Below, piece after piece: positions 23,954 to 38,205 of a DNA stretch of 64,000 nt (position 1 is its first letter; each line of letters begins with the position of its first letter). Source of the DNA: Ptiloglossa arizonensis (lineage: Eukaryota > Arthropoda > Insecta > Hymenoptera > Colletidae); the NCBI RefSeq assembly GCF_051014685.1, contig NW_027478765.1:62001-126000 (forward strand), read 5' to 3'. The translations under genes and the position numbers were made by a program. The notes beneath the pieces are model-generated. The model was not told the DNA's origin, did no database searches, and was given only the letters and a program-made list of their open reading frames with translations.

Positions 23954-25368
23954 CATAGTAATTATTGGTTTCGAGTATCAGACTTGCGAAATTTTGATGG
24001 TTTCTCAACCATACCTTAACTTCAAACTCCCATATCTCGCGAAAGGATTGACGAACTCGAGAAATTCCTGTTGCGTCTGAAAGCAGAAACTCGCCCGATT
24101 ACCATGGTATGTGTATTTTTGCCCTAGGACATAGTAGTTATTGGTTTCGTGTATCAGACTTACTAAAATTTTGATGGTTTCTCAACCATTCCGTAACTTC
24201 AAACTCCCATATCTCGCGAACGGATAGACGAACTCGAGAAATTCCTGTTGCGTCTGAAAGTAGAAACTCGCCCGATTACTATGGTGTGTGTACTTTTCCC
24301 CTAGGCCATTCCAGTTTTTCGTTTCTAGCATCAGAATTGCGAAAATTTTGATGGTTTCTCAACCACACCTTAACTTCAAACTCTCATATCTCGCGAACGG
24401 ATTGACGAACTCGAGAAATTCCTGTTGCATCTGAAAGTAGAAACTCGCCCGATTACAAAGGTATGTGTATTTTTCCCCTAGGCCTTTGTAGTTATTGGTT
24501 TCGAGTATCAGACTGGCGAAAATTTTGATTGTTTCTCAACCATTCCGTAACTTCAAGCTGCCATATCTCTCGAACGGATAGACGAAATCGAAAAATTCCG
24601 GTTGCATCTGAAAGTAGAAACTCGCCCGACTACAAAGGTATGTGTATTTTTGCCCTAGGCCATAGTAATTATTGGTTTCGAGTATCAGACTTGCGAAATT
24701 TTGATGGTTTCTCAACCATACCTTAACTTCAAACTCCCATATCTCGCGAAAGGATTGACGAACTCGAGAAATTCCTGTTGCATCTGAAAGCAGAAACTCG
24801 CCCGATTACCATGGTATGTGTATTTTTGCCCTAGGACATAGTAGTTATTGTTTTCGTGTATCAGACTTACTAAAATTTTGATGGTTTCTCAACCATTCCG
24901 TAACTTCAAACTCCCATATCTCGCGAACGGATTGACGAACTCGAGAAATTCCTGTTGCGTCTGAAAGTAGAAACTTGCCCGAATACTATGGTGTGTGTAC
25001 TTTTCCCCTAGGCCATTCCAGTTTTTCGTTTCGAGTATCAGACTTGCGAAAATTTTGATTGTTTCTCAACCATTCCTTAACTTCAAACTCCCATATCTCG
25101 CGAAAGGATTGACGAACTCGAGAAATTCCTGTTGCATCTGAAAGTAGAAACTCGCCCGATTACAAAGGTATGTGTATTTTTCCCCTAGGCCTTTGTTGTT
25201 ATTGGTTTCGAGTATCAGACTTGCGAAAATTTTGATTGTTTCTCAACCATTCCTTAACTTCAAACTCCCATATCTCTCGAACGGATAGACGAACTCGAAA
25301 AATTCCGGTTGCATCTGAAAGTAGAAACTCGCCCGATTACTATGGTGTGTGTACTTTTCCCCTAGGCC
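23954..25368 (+). repeat. Four-monomer local repeat (707 bp)
   Basis: CATAGTAATTATTGG with the same following GCGAAATTTTGATGG, A and B monomers occurs at 23954 and again at 24661, a spacing of 707 bp (four monomers minus one base). The copies stay parallel for about three monomers. They then diverge at the B monomer, where the second has CTTGCCCGAATAC and a B-to-C switch (TTTTTCGTTTCGAG). The right end given here is approximate. The TAATT variant also occurs near 39.17 and 57.91 kb. Confidence 0.6.
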
Positions 25369-26723
25369 ATTCCAGTTTTTCGTTTCTAGCATCAGAATTG
25401 CGAAAATTTTGATGGTTTCTCAACCATACCTTAACTTCAAACTCTCATATCTCGCGAACGGATTGACGAACTCGAGAAATTCCTGTTGCATCTGAAAGTA
25501 GAAACTCGCCCGATTACAAAGGTATGTGTATTTTTCCCCTAGGCCTTTGTTGTTATTGGTTTCGAGTATCAGACTTGCGAAAATTTTGATTGTTTCTCAA
25601 CCATTCCTTAACTTCAAACTCCCATATCTCTCGAACGGATAGACGAACACGAAAAATCCGGTTGCATCTGAAAGTAGAAACTCTCCCGATTACAAAGGTA
25701 TGTGTATTTTTCCCCTAGGCCTTTGTAGTTATTGGTTTCGAGTTTCAGACTTGCGAAAATTTTGATGGTTCCTCAACCATTCCTTAACTTCAAACTCCCA
25801 TATCTCGCGAAAGGATTGACGAACTCGAGAAATTCCCGTTGCGTCTGAAAGTAGAAACGCGCCCGATTACTATGGTGTGTGTACTTTTCCCCTAGGCCAT
25901 TCCAGTTTTTCGTTTTTAGCATCAGAATTGCGAAAATTTTGATGGTTTCTCAACCATACCTTAACTTCAAACTCTCATATATCGCGAACGGATTGACGAA
26001 CTCGAGAAATTCCTGTTGCATCTGAAAGTAGAAACTCGCCCGATTACAAAGGTATGTGTATTTTTCCCCTAGGCCTTTATAGTTATTGGTTTCGAGTATC
26101 ACACTTGCGAAAATTTTGATTGCTTCTCAACCATTCCTTAACTTCAAACTCCCATATCTCTCTGACGGATAGACGAACTCGAAAAATTCAGGTTGCATCT
26201 GAAAGTAGAAACTCGCCCGATTACAAAGGTATGTGCATTTTTCCCCTAGGCCTTTGTAGTTATTGGTTTCGAGTATCAGACTTGCGAAAATTTTGATTGT
26301 TTCTCAACCATTCCGTAACTTCAAGCAGCCATATCTCTCGAACGGATAGACGAACTCGAAAAATTCCGGTTGCGTCTGAAAGTAGAAACTCGCCCGACTA
26401 CAAAGGTATGTGTATTTTTCCCCTAGGCCTTTGTAGTTATTGGTTTCGAGTTTCAGACTTGCGAAAATTTTGATGGTTCCTCAACCATTCCTTAGCTTCA
26501 AACTCCCATATCTCGCGAACGGATTGACGAACTCGAGAAATTCCTGTTGCGTCTGAAAGTAGAAACTCGCCCGATTACTATGGTGTGTGTACTTTTCCCC
26601 TAGGCCATTCCAGTTTTTCGTTTCTAGCATCAGAATTGCGAAAATTTTGATGGTTTCTCAACCATACCTTAACTTCAAACTCTCATATCTCGCGAACGGA
26701 TTGACGAACTCGAAAAATTCCGG

Positions 26724-29700
26724 TTGCATCTGAAAGTAGAAACTCGCCCGACTACAAAGGTATGTGTATTTTTCCCCTAGGCCTTTGTAGTTATTGGTTT
26801 CGAGTATCAGGCTTGCGAAAATTTTGATTGTTTCTCAACCATTCCTTAACTTCAAACTCCCATATCTCTCGAACGGATAGACGAACTCGAAAAATTCCGG
26901 TTGCATCTGAAAGTAGAAACTCGCCCGACTACAAAGGTATGTGTATTTTTCCCCTAGGCCTTTGTAGTTATTGGTTTCGAGTTTCAGACTTGCGAAAATT
27001 TGATGGTTTCTCAAGCATACCTTAACTTCAAACTCCCATATCTCGCGAAAGGATTGACGAACTCGAGAAATTCCTGTTGCATCTGAAAGCAAAAACTCGC
27101 CCGATTACCATGGTATGTGTATTTTTGCCCTAGGACATAGTAGTTATTGGTTTCGTGTATCAGACTTACTAAAATTTTGATGGTTTCTCAACCACTCCGT
27201 AACTTCAAACTCCCATATCTCGCGAACGGATTGACGAACTCGAGAAATTCCTGTTGCGTCTGAAGGTAGAAACTCGCCCGATTACTATGGAGTGTGTACT
27301 TTTCCCCTAGGCCATTCCAGTTTTTCGTTTCTAGCATCAGAATTGCGAAAATTTTGATGGTTTCTCAACCATACCTTAACTTCAAACTCTCATATCTCGC
27401 GAACGGATTGACGAACTCGAAAAATTCCGGTTGCATCTGAAAGTAGAAACTCGCCCGACTACAAAGGTATGTGTATTTTTCCCCTAGGCCTTTGTAGTTA
27501 TTGGTTTCGAGTTTCAGACTTGCGAAAATTTTGATTGTTTCTCAACCATTCCTTAACTTCAAACTCTCATATGTCACGAACGGATTGACGAACTCGAGAA
27601 ATTCCTGTTGCATCTGAAAGTAGAAACTCGCCCGATTACAAAGGTATGTGTATTTTTCCCCTAGGCCTTTGTAGTTATTGGTTTCGAGTATCAGGCTTGC
27701 GAAAATTTTGATTGTTTCTCAACCATTCCTTAACTTCAAACTCCCATATCTCTCGAACGGATAGACGAACTCGAAAAATTCCGGTTGCATCTGAAAGTAG
27801 AAACTCGCCCGACTACAAAGGTATGTGTATTTTTCCCCTAGGCCATTGTAGTTATTTGTTTCGAGTATCAGACTTGCGAAAATTTTGATGGTTCCTCAAC
27901 CATTCCTTAACTTCAAACTCCCATATCTCGCGAAAGGATTTACGAACTCGTGAAATTCCTGTTGCATCTGAAAGTAGAAACTCGCCCGACTACAAAGGTA
28001 TGTGTATTTTTCCCCTAGGCCATTGTAGTTATTTGTTTCGAGTATCAGACTTGCGAAAATTTTGATGGTTCCTCAACCATTCCTTAACTTCAAACTCCCA
28101 TATCTCGCGAAAGGATTTACGAACTCGTGAAATTCCTGTTGCATCTGAAAGTAGAAACTCGCCCGATTACAAAGGTATGTGTACTTTTCCCCTAGGCCAT
28201 TCCAGTTATTGGTTTCGAGTGTCAGACTTGCGAAAATTTTGATGGTTCCTCAACCATTCCTTAACTTCAAACTCCCATATCTCGCGAAAGGATTGACGAA
28301 CTCGAGAAATTCCTGTTGCATCTGAAAGCAGAAACTCGCCCGATTACCATGGTATGTGTATTTTTGCCCTAGGACATAGTAGTTATTGGTTTCGTGTATC
28401 AGACTTACTAAAATTTTGATGGTTTCTCAATCATTCCGTAACTTCAAACTCCCCTATTTCGCGAACGGATTGACGAACTCGAGAAATTCCTGTTGCATCT
28501 GACAGCAGAAACTCGCCCGATTACAAAGGTATGTGTACTTTTCCCCTAGGCCATTCCAGTTATTGTTTTCGAGTATCAGACTTGCGAAAATTTTGATGGT
28601 CCTTCAACCATTTCTTAACTTCAAACTCCCATATCTCGCGATAGGATTGACGAACTCGAGAAATTCCTGTTGCATCTGAAAGTAGAAACTCTCCCGATTA
28701 CAACGCTATGTGTGTTTTTCCCCTAGGCCAATGTAGTTATTTGTTTCGAGTATCAGACTTGCGAAAATTTTGATTGTTTCTCAACCATTCCTTAACTTCA
28801 AACTCTCATATGTCGCGAACGGATTGACGAACTCGAGAAATTCCTGTTGCATCTGAAAGTAGAAACTCGCCCGACTACAAAGGTATGTGTATTTTTCCCC
28901 TAGGCCTTTGTAGTTATTGGTTTCGAGTATCAGGCTTGCGAAAATTTTGATTGTTTCTCAACCATTCCTTAACTTCAAACTCCCATATCTCTCGAACGGA
29001 TAGACGAACTCGAAAAATTCCGGTTGCATCTGAAAGTAGAAACTCGCCCGACTACAAAGGTATGTGTATTTTTCCCCTAGGCCTTTGTAGTTATTGGTTT
29101 CGAGTTTCAGACTTGCGAAAATTTGATGGTTTCTCAAGCATACCTTAACTTCAAACTCCCATATCTCGCGAAAGGATTGACGAACTCGAGAAATTCCTGT
29201 TGCATCTGAAAGCAAAAACTCGCCCGATTACCATGGTATGTGTATTTTTGCCCTAGGACATAGTAGTTATTGGTTTCGTGTATCAGACTTACTAAAATTT
29301 TGATGGTTTCTCAACCACTCCGTAACTTCAAACTCCCATATCTCGCGAACGGATTGACGAACTCGAGAAATTCCTGTTGCGTCTGAAGGTAGAAACTCGC
29401 CCGATTACTATGGAGTGTGTACTTTTCCCCTAAGCCATTCCAGTTTTTCGTTTCTAGCATCAGAATTGCGAAAATTTTGATGGTTTCTCAACCATACCTT
29501 AACTTCAAACTCTCATATCTCGCGAACGGATTGACGAACTCGAAAAATTCCGGTTGCATCTGAAAGTAGAAACTCGCCCGACTACAAAGGTATGTGTATT
29601 TTTCCCCTAGGCCTTTGTAGTTATTGGTTTCGAGTTTCAGACTTGCGAAAATTTTGATTGTTTCTCAACCATTCCTTAACTTCAAACTCTCATATGTCAC

Positions 29701-30969
29701 GAACGGATTGACGAACTCGAGAAATTCCTGTTGCATCTGAAAGTAGAAACTCGCCCGATTACAAAGGTATGTGTATTTTTCCCCTAGGCCTTTGTAGTTA
29801 TTGGTTTCGAGTATCAGGCTTGCGAAAATTTTGATTGTTTCTCAACCATTCCTTAACTTCAAACTCCCATATCTCTCGAACGGATAGACGAACTCGAAAA
29901 ATTCCGGTTGCATCTGAAAGTAGAAACTCGCCCGACTACAAAGGTATGTGTATTTTTCCCCTAGGCCATTGTAGTTATTTGTTTCGAGTATCAGACTTGC
30001 GAAAATTTTGATGGTTCCTCAACCATTCCTTAACTTCAAACTCCCATATCTCGCGAAAGGATTTACGAACTCGTGAAATTCCTGTTGCATCTGAAAGTAG
30101 AAACTCGCCCGACTACAAAGGTATGTGTATTTTTCCCCTAGGCCATTGTAGTTATTTGTTTCGAGTATCAGACTTGCGAAAATTTTGATGGTTCCTCAAC
30201 CATTCCTTAACTTCAAACTCCCATATCTCGCGAAAGGATTTACGAACTCGTGAAATTCCTGTTGCATCTGAAAGTAGAAACTCGCCCGATTACAAAGGTA
30301 TGTGTACTTTTCCCCTAGGCCATTCCAGTTATTGGTTTCGAGTGTCAGACTTGCGAAAATTTTGATGGTTCCTCAACCATTCCTTAACTTCAAACTCCCA
30401 TATCTCGCGAAAGGATTGACGAACTCGAGAAATTCCTGTTGCATCTGAAAGCAGAAACTCGCCCGATTACCATGGTATGTGTATTTTTGCCCTAGGACAT
30501 AGTAGTTATTGGTTTCGTGTATCAGACTTACTAAAATTTTGATGGTTTCTCAATCATTCCGTAACTTCAAACTCCCCTATTTCGCGAACGGATTGACGAA
30601 CTCGAGAAATTCCTGTTGCATCTGACAGCAGAAACTCGCCCGATTACAAAGGTATGTGTACTTTTCCCCTAGGCCATTCCAGTTATTGTTTTCGAGTATC
30701 AGACTTGCGAAAATTTTGATGGTCCTTCAACCATTTCTTAACTTCAAACTCCCATATCTCGCGATAGGATTGACGAACTCGAGAAATTCCTGTTGCATCT
30801 GAAAATAGAAACTCTCCCGATTACAACGCTATGTGTGTTTTTCCCCTAGGCCAATGTAGTTATTTGTTTCGAGTATCAGACTTGCGAAAATTTTGATTGT
30901 TTCTCAACCATTCCTTAACTTCAAACTCTCATATGTCGCGAACGGATTGACGAACTCGAGAAATTCCTG
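26724..30969 (+). repeat. 2,123-bp tandem duplication (12 monomers)
   Basis: Copies 26724-28846 and 28847-30969 match at a constant offset of 2,123. Even rare variants repeat, such as TCTCAAGCATACC, ATATGTCACGAACGG and TTTACGAACTCGTG. By eye I find only two differences: CTAAGCC for CTAGGCC near 29431, and GAAAATAG for GAAAGTAG near 30803. The unit is 12 monomers minus one base. It includes a D1-start A monomer (28296 and 30419), so it reiterates the beginning of D1. Confidence 0.9.
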
Positions 30970-33900
30970 TTGCATCTGAAAGTAGAAACTCGCCCGATTA
31001 CAAAGGTATGTGTATTTTTCCCCTAGGCCTTTGTAGTTATTGGTTTCGAGTATCACACTTGCGAAAATTTTGATTGCTTCTCAACCATTCCTTAACTTCA
31101 AACTCCCATATCTCCCGAACGGATAGACGAACTCGAAAAATTCAGGTTGCATCTGAAAGTAGAAACTCGCCCGATTACAAAGGTATGTGCATTTTTCCCC
31201 AAGGCCATTCCAGTTTTTCGTTTCTAGCATCAGAATTGCGAAAATTTTGATGGTTTCTCAACCATACCTTAACTTCAAACTCTCATATCTCGCGAACGGA
31301 TTGACGAACTCGAAAAATTCCGGTTGCATCTGAAAGTAGAAACTCGCCCGACTACAAAGGTATGTGTATTTTTCCCCTAGGCCTTTGTAGTTATTGGTTT
31401 CGAGTATCAGGCTTGCGAAAATTTTGATTGTTTCTCAACCATTCCGTAACTTCAAACTCCCATATCTCGCGAACGGATTGACGAACCCGAGAAATTCCTG
31501 TTGCGTCTGAAAGTAGAAACTCGCCCGATTACTATGGTGTGTGTACTTTTCCCCTAGGCCATTCCAGTTTTTCGTTTCTAGCATCAGAATTGCGAAAATT
31601 TTGATGGTTTCTCAACCATACCTTAACTTCAAACTCTCATATCTCGCGAACGGATTGACGAACTCGAGAAATTCCTGTTGCATCTGAAAGTAGAATCTCG
31701 CCCGATTACAAAGGTATGTGTATTTTTCCCCTAGGCCTTTGTAGTTATTGGTTTGGGGTATCAGACTTGGGAAATTTTGATTGCTTCTCAACCATTCCTT
31801 AACTTCAAACTCCCATATCTCTCGAACGGATAGACGAACTCGAAAAATTCCGGTTGCATCTGAAAGTAGAAACTCGCCCGATTACAAAGGTATGTGTATT
31901 TTTCCCCTAGGCCTTTGTAGTTATTGGTTTCGAGTATCAGACTTGCGAAAATTTTGATTGTTCCTCAACCATTCCGTAACTTCAAGCTGCCATATCTCTC
32001 GAACGGATAGACGAACTCGAAAAATTCCGGTTGCATCTGAAAGTAGAAACTCGCCCGACTACAAAGGTATGTGTATTTTTCCCTAGGTCTTTGTAGGTAT
32101 TGGTTTCGAGTATTAGACCTGCGAAAATTTTGATGGTTCCTCAACCATTCCTTAACTTCAAACTCCCATATCTCGCGAAAGGATTGACGAACTCGAGAAA
32201 TTCCTGTTGCATCTGAAAGTAGAAACTCGCCCGATTACAAAGGTATGTGTATTTTTCCCCTAGGCCTTTGTAGTTATTGGTTTCGAGTATCAGACTTGCG
32301 AAAATTTTGATTGTTCCTCAACCATACCTTAACTTCAAACTCTCATATCTCGCGAACGGATTGACGAACTCGAAAAATTCCGGTTGCATCTGAAAGTAGA
32401 AACTCGCCCGACTACAAAGGTATGTGTATTTTTCCCCTAGGCCCTTGCAGTTATTGGTTTCGAGTTTCAGACTTGCGAAAATTTTGATTGTTTCTCAACC
32501 ATTCCTTAACTTCAAACTCTCATATGTCACGAACGGATTGACGAACTCGAGAAATTCCTGTTGCATCTGAAAGTAGAAACTCGCCCGATTACAAAGGTAT
32601 GTGTATTTTTCCCCTAGGCCTTTGTAGTTATTGGTTTCGAGTATCAGGCTTGCGAAAATTTTGATTGTTTCTCAACCATTCCTTAACTTCAAACTCCCAT
32701 ATCTCTCGAACGGATAGACGAACTCGAAAAATTCCGGTTGCATCTGAAAGTAGAAACTCGCCCGACTACAAAGGTATGTGTATTTTTCCCCTAGGCCATT
32801 GTAGTTATTTGTTTCGAGTATCAGACTTGCGAAAATTTTGATGGTTCCTCAACCATTCCTTAACTTCAAACTCCCATATCTCGCGAAAGGATTTACGAAC
32901 TCGTGAAATTCCTGTTGCATCTGAAAGTAGAAACTCGCCCGACTACAAAGGTATGTGTATTTTTCCCCTAGGCCATTGTAGTTATTTGTTTCGAGTATCA
33001 GACTTGCGAAAATTTTGATGGTTCCTCAACCATTCCTTAACTTCAAACTCCCATATCTCGCGAAAGGATTTACGAACTCGTGAAATTCCTGTTGCATCTG
33101 AAAGTAGAAACTCGCCCGATTACAAAGGTATGTGTACTTTTCCCCTAGGCCATTCCAGTTATTGGTTTCGAGTGTCAGACTTGCGAAAATTTTGATGGTT
33201 CCTCAACCATTCCTTAACTTCAAACTCCCATATCTCGCGAAAGGATTGACGAACTCGAGAAATTCCTGTTGCATCTGAAAGCAGAAACTCGCCCGATTAC
33301 CATGGTATGTGTATTTTTGCCCTAGGACATAGTAGTTATTGGTTTCGTGTATCAGACTTACTAAAATTTTGATGGTTTCTCAATCATTCCGTAACTTCAA
33401 ACTCCCCTATTTCGCGAACGGATTGACGAACTCGAGAAATTCCTGTTGCATCTGACAGCAGAAACTCGCCCGATTACAAAGGTATGTGTACTTTTCCCCT
33501 AGGCCATTCCAGTTATTGTTTTCGAGTATCAGACTTGCGAAAATTTTGATGGTCCTTCAACCATTTCTTAACTTCAAACTCCCATATCTCGCGATAGGAT
33601 TGACGAACTCGAGAAATTCCTGTTGCATCTGAAAATAGAAACTCTCCCGATTACAACGCTATGTGTGTTTTTCCCCTAGGCCAATGTAGTTATTTGTTTC
33701 GAGTATCAGACTTGCGAAAATTTTGATTGTTTCTCAACCATTCCTTAACTTCAAACTCTCATATGTCGCGAACGGATTGACGAACTCGAGAAATTCCTGT
33801 TGCATCTGAAAGTAGAAACTCGCCCGATTACAAAGGTATGTGTATTTTTCCCCTAGGCCTTTGTAGTTATTGGTTTCGAGTATCACACTTGCGAAAATTT

Positions 33901-35049
33901 TGATTGCTTCTCAACCATTCCTTAACTTCAAACTCCCATATCTCCCGAACGGATAGACGAACTCGAAAAATTCAGGTTGCATCTGAAAGTAGAAACTCGC
34001 CCGATTACAAAGGTATGTGCATTTTTCCCCAAGGCCATTCCAGTTTTTCGTTTCTAGCATCAGAATTGCGAAAATTTTGATGGTTTCTCAACCATACCTT
34101 AACTTCAAACTCTCATATCTCGCGAACGGATTGACGAACTCGAAAAATTCCGGTTGCATCTGAAAGTAGAAACTCGCCCGACTACAAAGGTATGTGTATT
34201 TTTCCCCTAGGCCTTTGTAGTTATTGGTTTCGAGTATCAGGCTTGCGAAAATTTTGATTGTTTCTCAACCATTCCGTAACTTCAAACTCCCATATCTCGC
34301 GAACGGATTGACGAACCCGAGAAATTCCTGTTGCGTCTGAAAGTAGAAACTCGCCCGATTACTATGGTGTGTGTACTTTTCCCCTAGGCCATTCCAGTTT
34401 TTCGTTTCTAGCATCAGAATTGCGAAAATTTTGATGGTTTCTCAACCATACCTTAACTTCAAACTCTCATATCTCGCGAACGGATTGACGAACTCGAGAA
34501 ATTCCTGTTGCATCTGAAAGTAGAATCTCGCCCGATTACAAAGGTATGTGTATTTTTCCCCTAGGCCTTTGTAGTTATTGGTTTGGGGTATCAGACTTGG
34601 GAAATTTTGATTGCTTCTCAACCATTCCTTAACTTCAAACTCCCATATCTCTCGAACGGATAGACGAACTCGAAAAATTCCGGTTGCATCTGAAAGTAGA
34701 AACTCGCCCGATTACAAAGGTATGTGTATTTTTCCCCTAGGCCTTTGTAGTTATTGGTTTCGAGTATCAGACTTGCGAAAATTTTGATTGTTCCTCAACC
34801 ATTCCGTAACTTCAAGCTGCCATATCTCTCGAACGGATAGACGAACTCGAAAAATTCCGGTTGCATCTGAAAGTAGAAACTCGCCCGACTACAAAGGTAT
34901 GTGTATTTTTCCCTAGGTCTTTGTAGGTATTGGTTTCGAGTATTAGACCTGCGAAAATTTTGATGGTTCCTCAACCATTCCTTAACTTCAAACTCCCATA
35001 TCTCGCGAAAGGATTGACGAACTCGAGAAATTCCTGTTGCATCTGAAAG
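29487..35049 (+). repeat. 2,830-bp-spaced duplication (16 monomers) overlapping the previous one
   Basis: Segments 29487-32219 and 32317-35049 match at an offset of 2,830, leaving 97 bp of junction sequence between them. I see two differences, both near 32443-32448 (CCCTTGCAG for CCTTTGTAG). The second copy retains GAAAATAG near 33633, a change private to the second copy of the 2,123-bp duplication. The 2,123-bp event therefore happened first and the 2,830-bp event second. Confidence 0.9.
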
Positions 35050-38028
35050 CAGAAACTCGCCCGATTACCATGGTATGTGTATTTTTGCCCTAGGACATAG
35101 TAGTTATTGGTTTCGTGTATCAGACTTACTAAAATTTTGATGGTTTCTCAACCATTCCGTAACTTCAAACTCCCATATTTCGCGAACGGATTGACGAACT
35201 CGAGAAATTCCTGTTGCATCTGACAGCAGAAACTCGCCCGATTACAACGGTATGTGTATTCTTGCCCTAGGCCATAGTAGTTATTGGTTTCGAGTATCAG
35301 ACTTGCGAAATTTTGATGGTTTCTCAACCATACCTTAACTTCAAACTCCCATATCTCGCGAACGGATTGACGAACTCGAGAAATTCCTGCTGCGTCTGAA
35401 AGTAGAAACTCGCCCGATTACTATGGTGTGTGTACTTTTCCCCTAGGCCATTCCAGTTTTTCGTTTCTAGCATCAGAATTGCGAAAATTTTGATGGTTTC
35501 TCAACCATACCATAACTTCAAACTCTCATATCTCGCGAACGGATTGACGAACTCGAAAAATTCCGGTTGCATCTGAAAGTAGAAACTCGCCCGATTACAA
35601 AGGTATGTGTATTTTTGCCCTAGGCCTTTGTAGTTATTGGTTTCGAGTATCAGACTTGCGAAAATTTTGATTGTTTCTCAACCATTCCGTAACTTCAAGC
35701 TGCCATATCTCGCGAACGGATTGACGAACTCGAGAAATTCCTGTTGCGTCTGAAAGTAGAAGCTCGACCGATTACTATGGTTTGTGTACTTCTCCCCTAG
35801 GCCATTCCATTTTTTCGTTTCTAGCATCAGAATTGCGAAAATTTTGATGGTTTCTCAACCATACCTTAACTTCAAACTCAGATATCTCGCGAACGGATTG
35901 ACGAACTCGAGAAATTCCTGTTGCATCTTAAAGTAGAAACTCGCCCGATTACAAAGGTATGTGTACTTTTCCCCTAGGCCTTTGTAGTTATTGGTTTCGA
36001 GTATCAGACTTGCGAAAATTTTGATTGCTTCTCAACCATTCCTAAACTTCAAACTCCCATATCTCTCGAACGGATAGACGAACTCGAAAATTCCGGTTGC
36101 ATCTGAAAGTAGAAACTCGCCCGATTACAAAGGTATGTGTATTTTTCCCCTAGGCCTTTGTAGTTATTGGTTTCGAGTATCAGAATTGCGAAAATTTTGA
36201 TTGTTCCTCAACCATTCCGTAACTTCAAGCTGCCATATCTCTCGAACGGATAGACGAACTCGAAAAATTCCGGTTGCATCTGAAAATAGAAACTCGCCCG
36301 ACTACAAAGGTATGTGTATTTTTCCCTAGGCCTTTGTAGTTATTGGTTTCGAGTATCAGACTTGCGAAAATTTTGATGGTTCCTCAACCATTCCTTAACT
36401 TCAAACTCCCATATCTCGCGAACGGATTGACGAACTCGAGAAATTCCTGTTGCATCTGAAAGCAGAAACTCGCCCGATTACCATGGTATGTGTATTTTTG
36501 CCCTAGGACATAGTAGTTATTGGTTTCGTGTATCAGACTTACTAAAATTTTGATGGTTTCTCAACCATTCCGTAACTTCAAACTCCCATATCTCGCGAAC
36601 GGATTGACGAACTCGAGAAATTCCTGTTGCGTCTGAAAGTAGAAACTCGCCCGATTACTATGGTGTGTGTAGTTTTCCCCTAGGCCATTCCAGTTTTTCG
36701 TTTCGAGTATCAGACTTGCGAAAATTTTGATTGTTTCTCAACCATTCCTTAACTTCGAACTCCCATATCTCACGAACGGATAGACGAACTCGAAAAATTC
36801 CGGTTGCATCTGAAAGTAGAAACTCGCCCGATTACAAAGGTATGTGTATTTTTCCCCTAGGCCTTTGTAGTTATTGGTTTCGAGTATCAGACTTGCGAAA
36901 ATTTTGATGGTTTCTCAACCATTCCGTAACTTCAAACTCCCATATCTCGCGAAAAGATTGACGAACTCGAGAAATTCCTGTTGCATCTGAAAGCAGAAAC
37001 TCGCCCAAATACAAAGGTATGTGTACTTTTCCCCTAGGCCATTCCAGTTATTGGTTTCGAGTATCAGACTTGCGAAAATTTTGATGGTTCCTCAACCAAT
37101 CCTTAACTTCAAACTCCCATATCTCGCGAAAGGATTGACGAGCTCGAGAAATTCCTGTTGCATCTGAAAGTAGAAACTCTCCCGATTACAACGCTATGTG
37201 TATTTTTCCCCTAGGCCATTGTAGTTATTTGTTTCGGGTATCAGACTTGCGAAAATTTTGATTGTTTCTCAACCATTCCTTAACTTCAAACTCCAATATC
37301 TCTCGAACGGATAGACGAACTCGAAAAATTCCGGTTGTATCTGAAAGTAGAAACTCGCCCGATTACAAAGGTATGTGTATTTTTCCCCTAGGCCCGTGTG
37401 GTTATTGGTTTCGAGTATCAGGCTTGCGAAAATTTTGATTGTTTCTCAACCATTCCTTAACTTCAAACTCCCATATCTCTCGAACGGATAGACGAACTCG
37501 AAAAATTCCGGTTGCATCTGAAAGTAGAAACTCGCCCGACTACAAAGGTATGTGTATTTTTCCCCTAGGCCATTGTAGTTATTTGTTTCGAGTATCAGAC
37601 TTGCGAAAATTTTGATGGTTCCTCAACCATTCCTTAACTTCAAACTCCCATATCTCGCGAAAGGATTTACGAACTCGAGAAATTCCTGTTGCATCTGAAA
37701 GTAGAAACTCGCCCGATTACAAAGGTATGTGTAATTTTCCCCTAGGCCATTCCAGTTATTGGTTTCGAGTATCAGACTTGCGAAAATTTTGATGGTTCCT
37801 CAACCATTCCTTAACTTCAAACTCCCATATCTCGCGGAAGGATTGACGAACTCGAGAAATTCCTGTTGCATCTGAAAGCAGAAACTCGCCCGATTACCAT
37901 GGTATGTGTATTTTTGCCCTAGGACATAGTAGTTATTGGTTTCGTGTATCAGACTTACTAAAATTTTGATGGTTTCTCAACCATTCCGTAACTTCAAACT
38001 CCCCTATTTCGCGAACGGATTGACGAAC

Positions 38029-38205
38029 TCGAGAAATTCCTGTTGCATCTGAAAGTAGAAACTCGCCCGATTACAAAGGTATGTGTATTTTTCCCCTAGG
38101 CCTTTGTTGTTATTGGTTTCGAGTATCAGACTTGCGAAAATTTTGATTGTTTCTCAACCATTCCTTAACTTCAAACTCCCATATCTCTCGAACGGATAGA
38201 CGAAC
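38029..38205 (+). repeat. Extra monomer relative to the third D1 copy
   Basis: Before this point the second and third D1 copies align at an offset of 18,924; after it they align at 18,747. The difference is exactly 177, so one monomer is present here and absent near 56.95 kb. The inserted material has TTTGTTGTTATT, otherwise found one or two monomers further right (near 38.63 kb). The next monomer carries GAAAAGTTCCGG on its left and ACAACGG plus GGCCATAGTAG on its right, so it is a hybrid. Confidence 0.65.
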
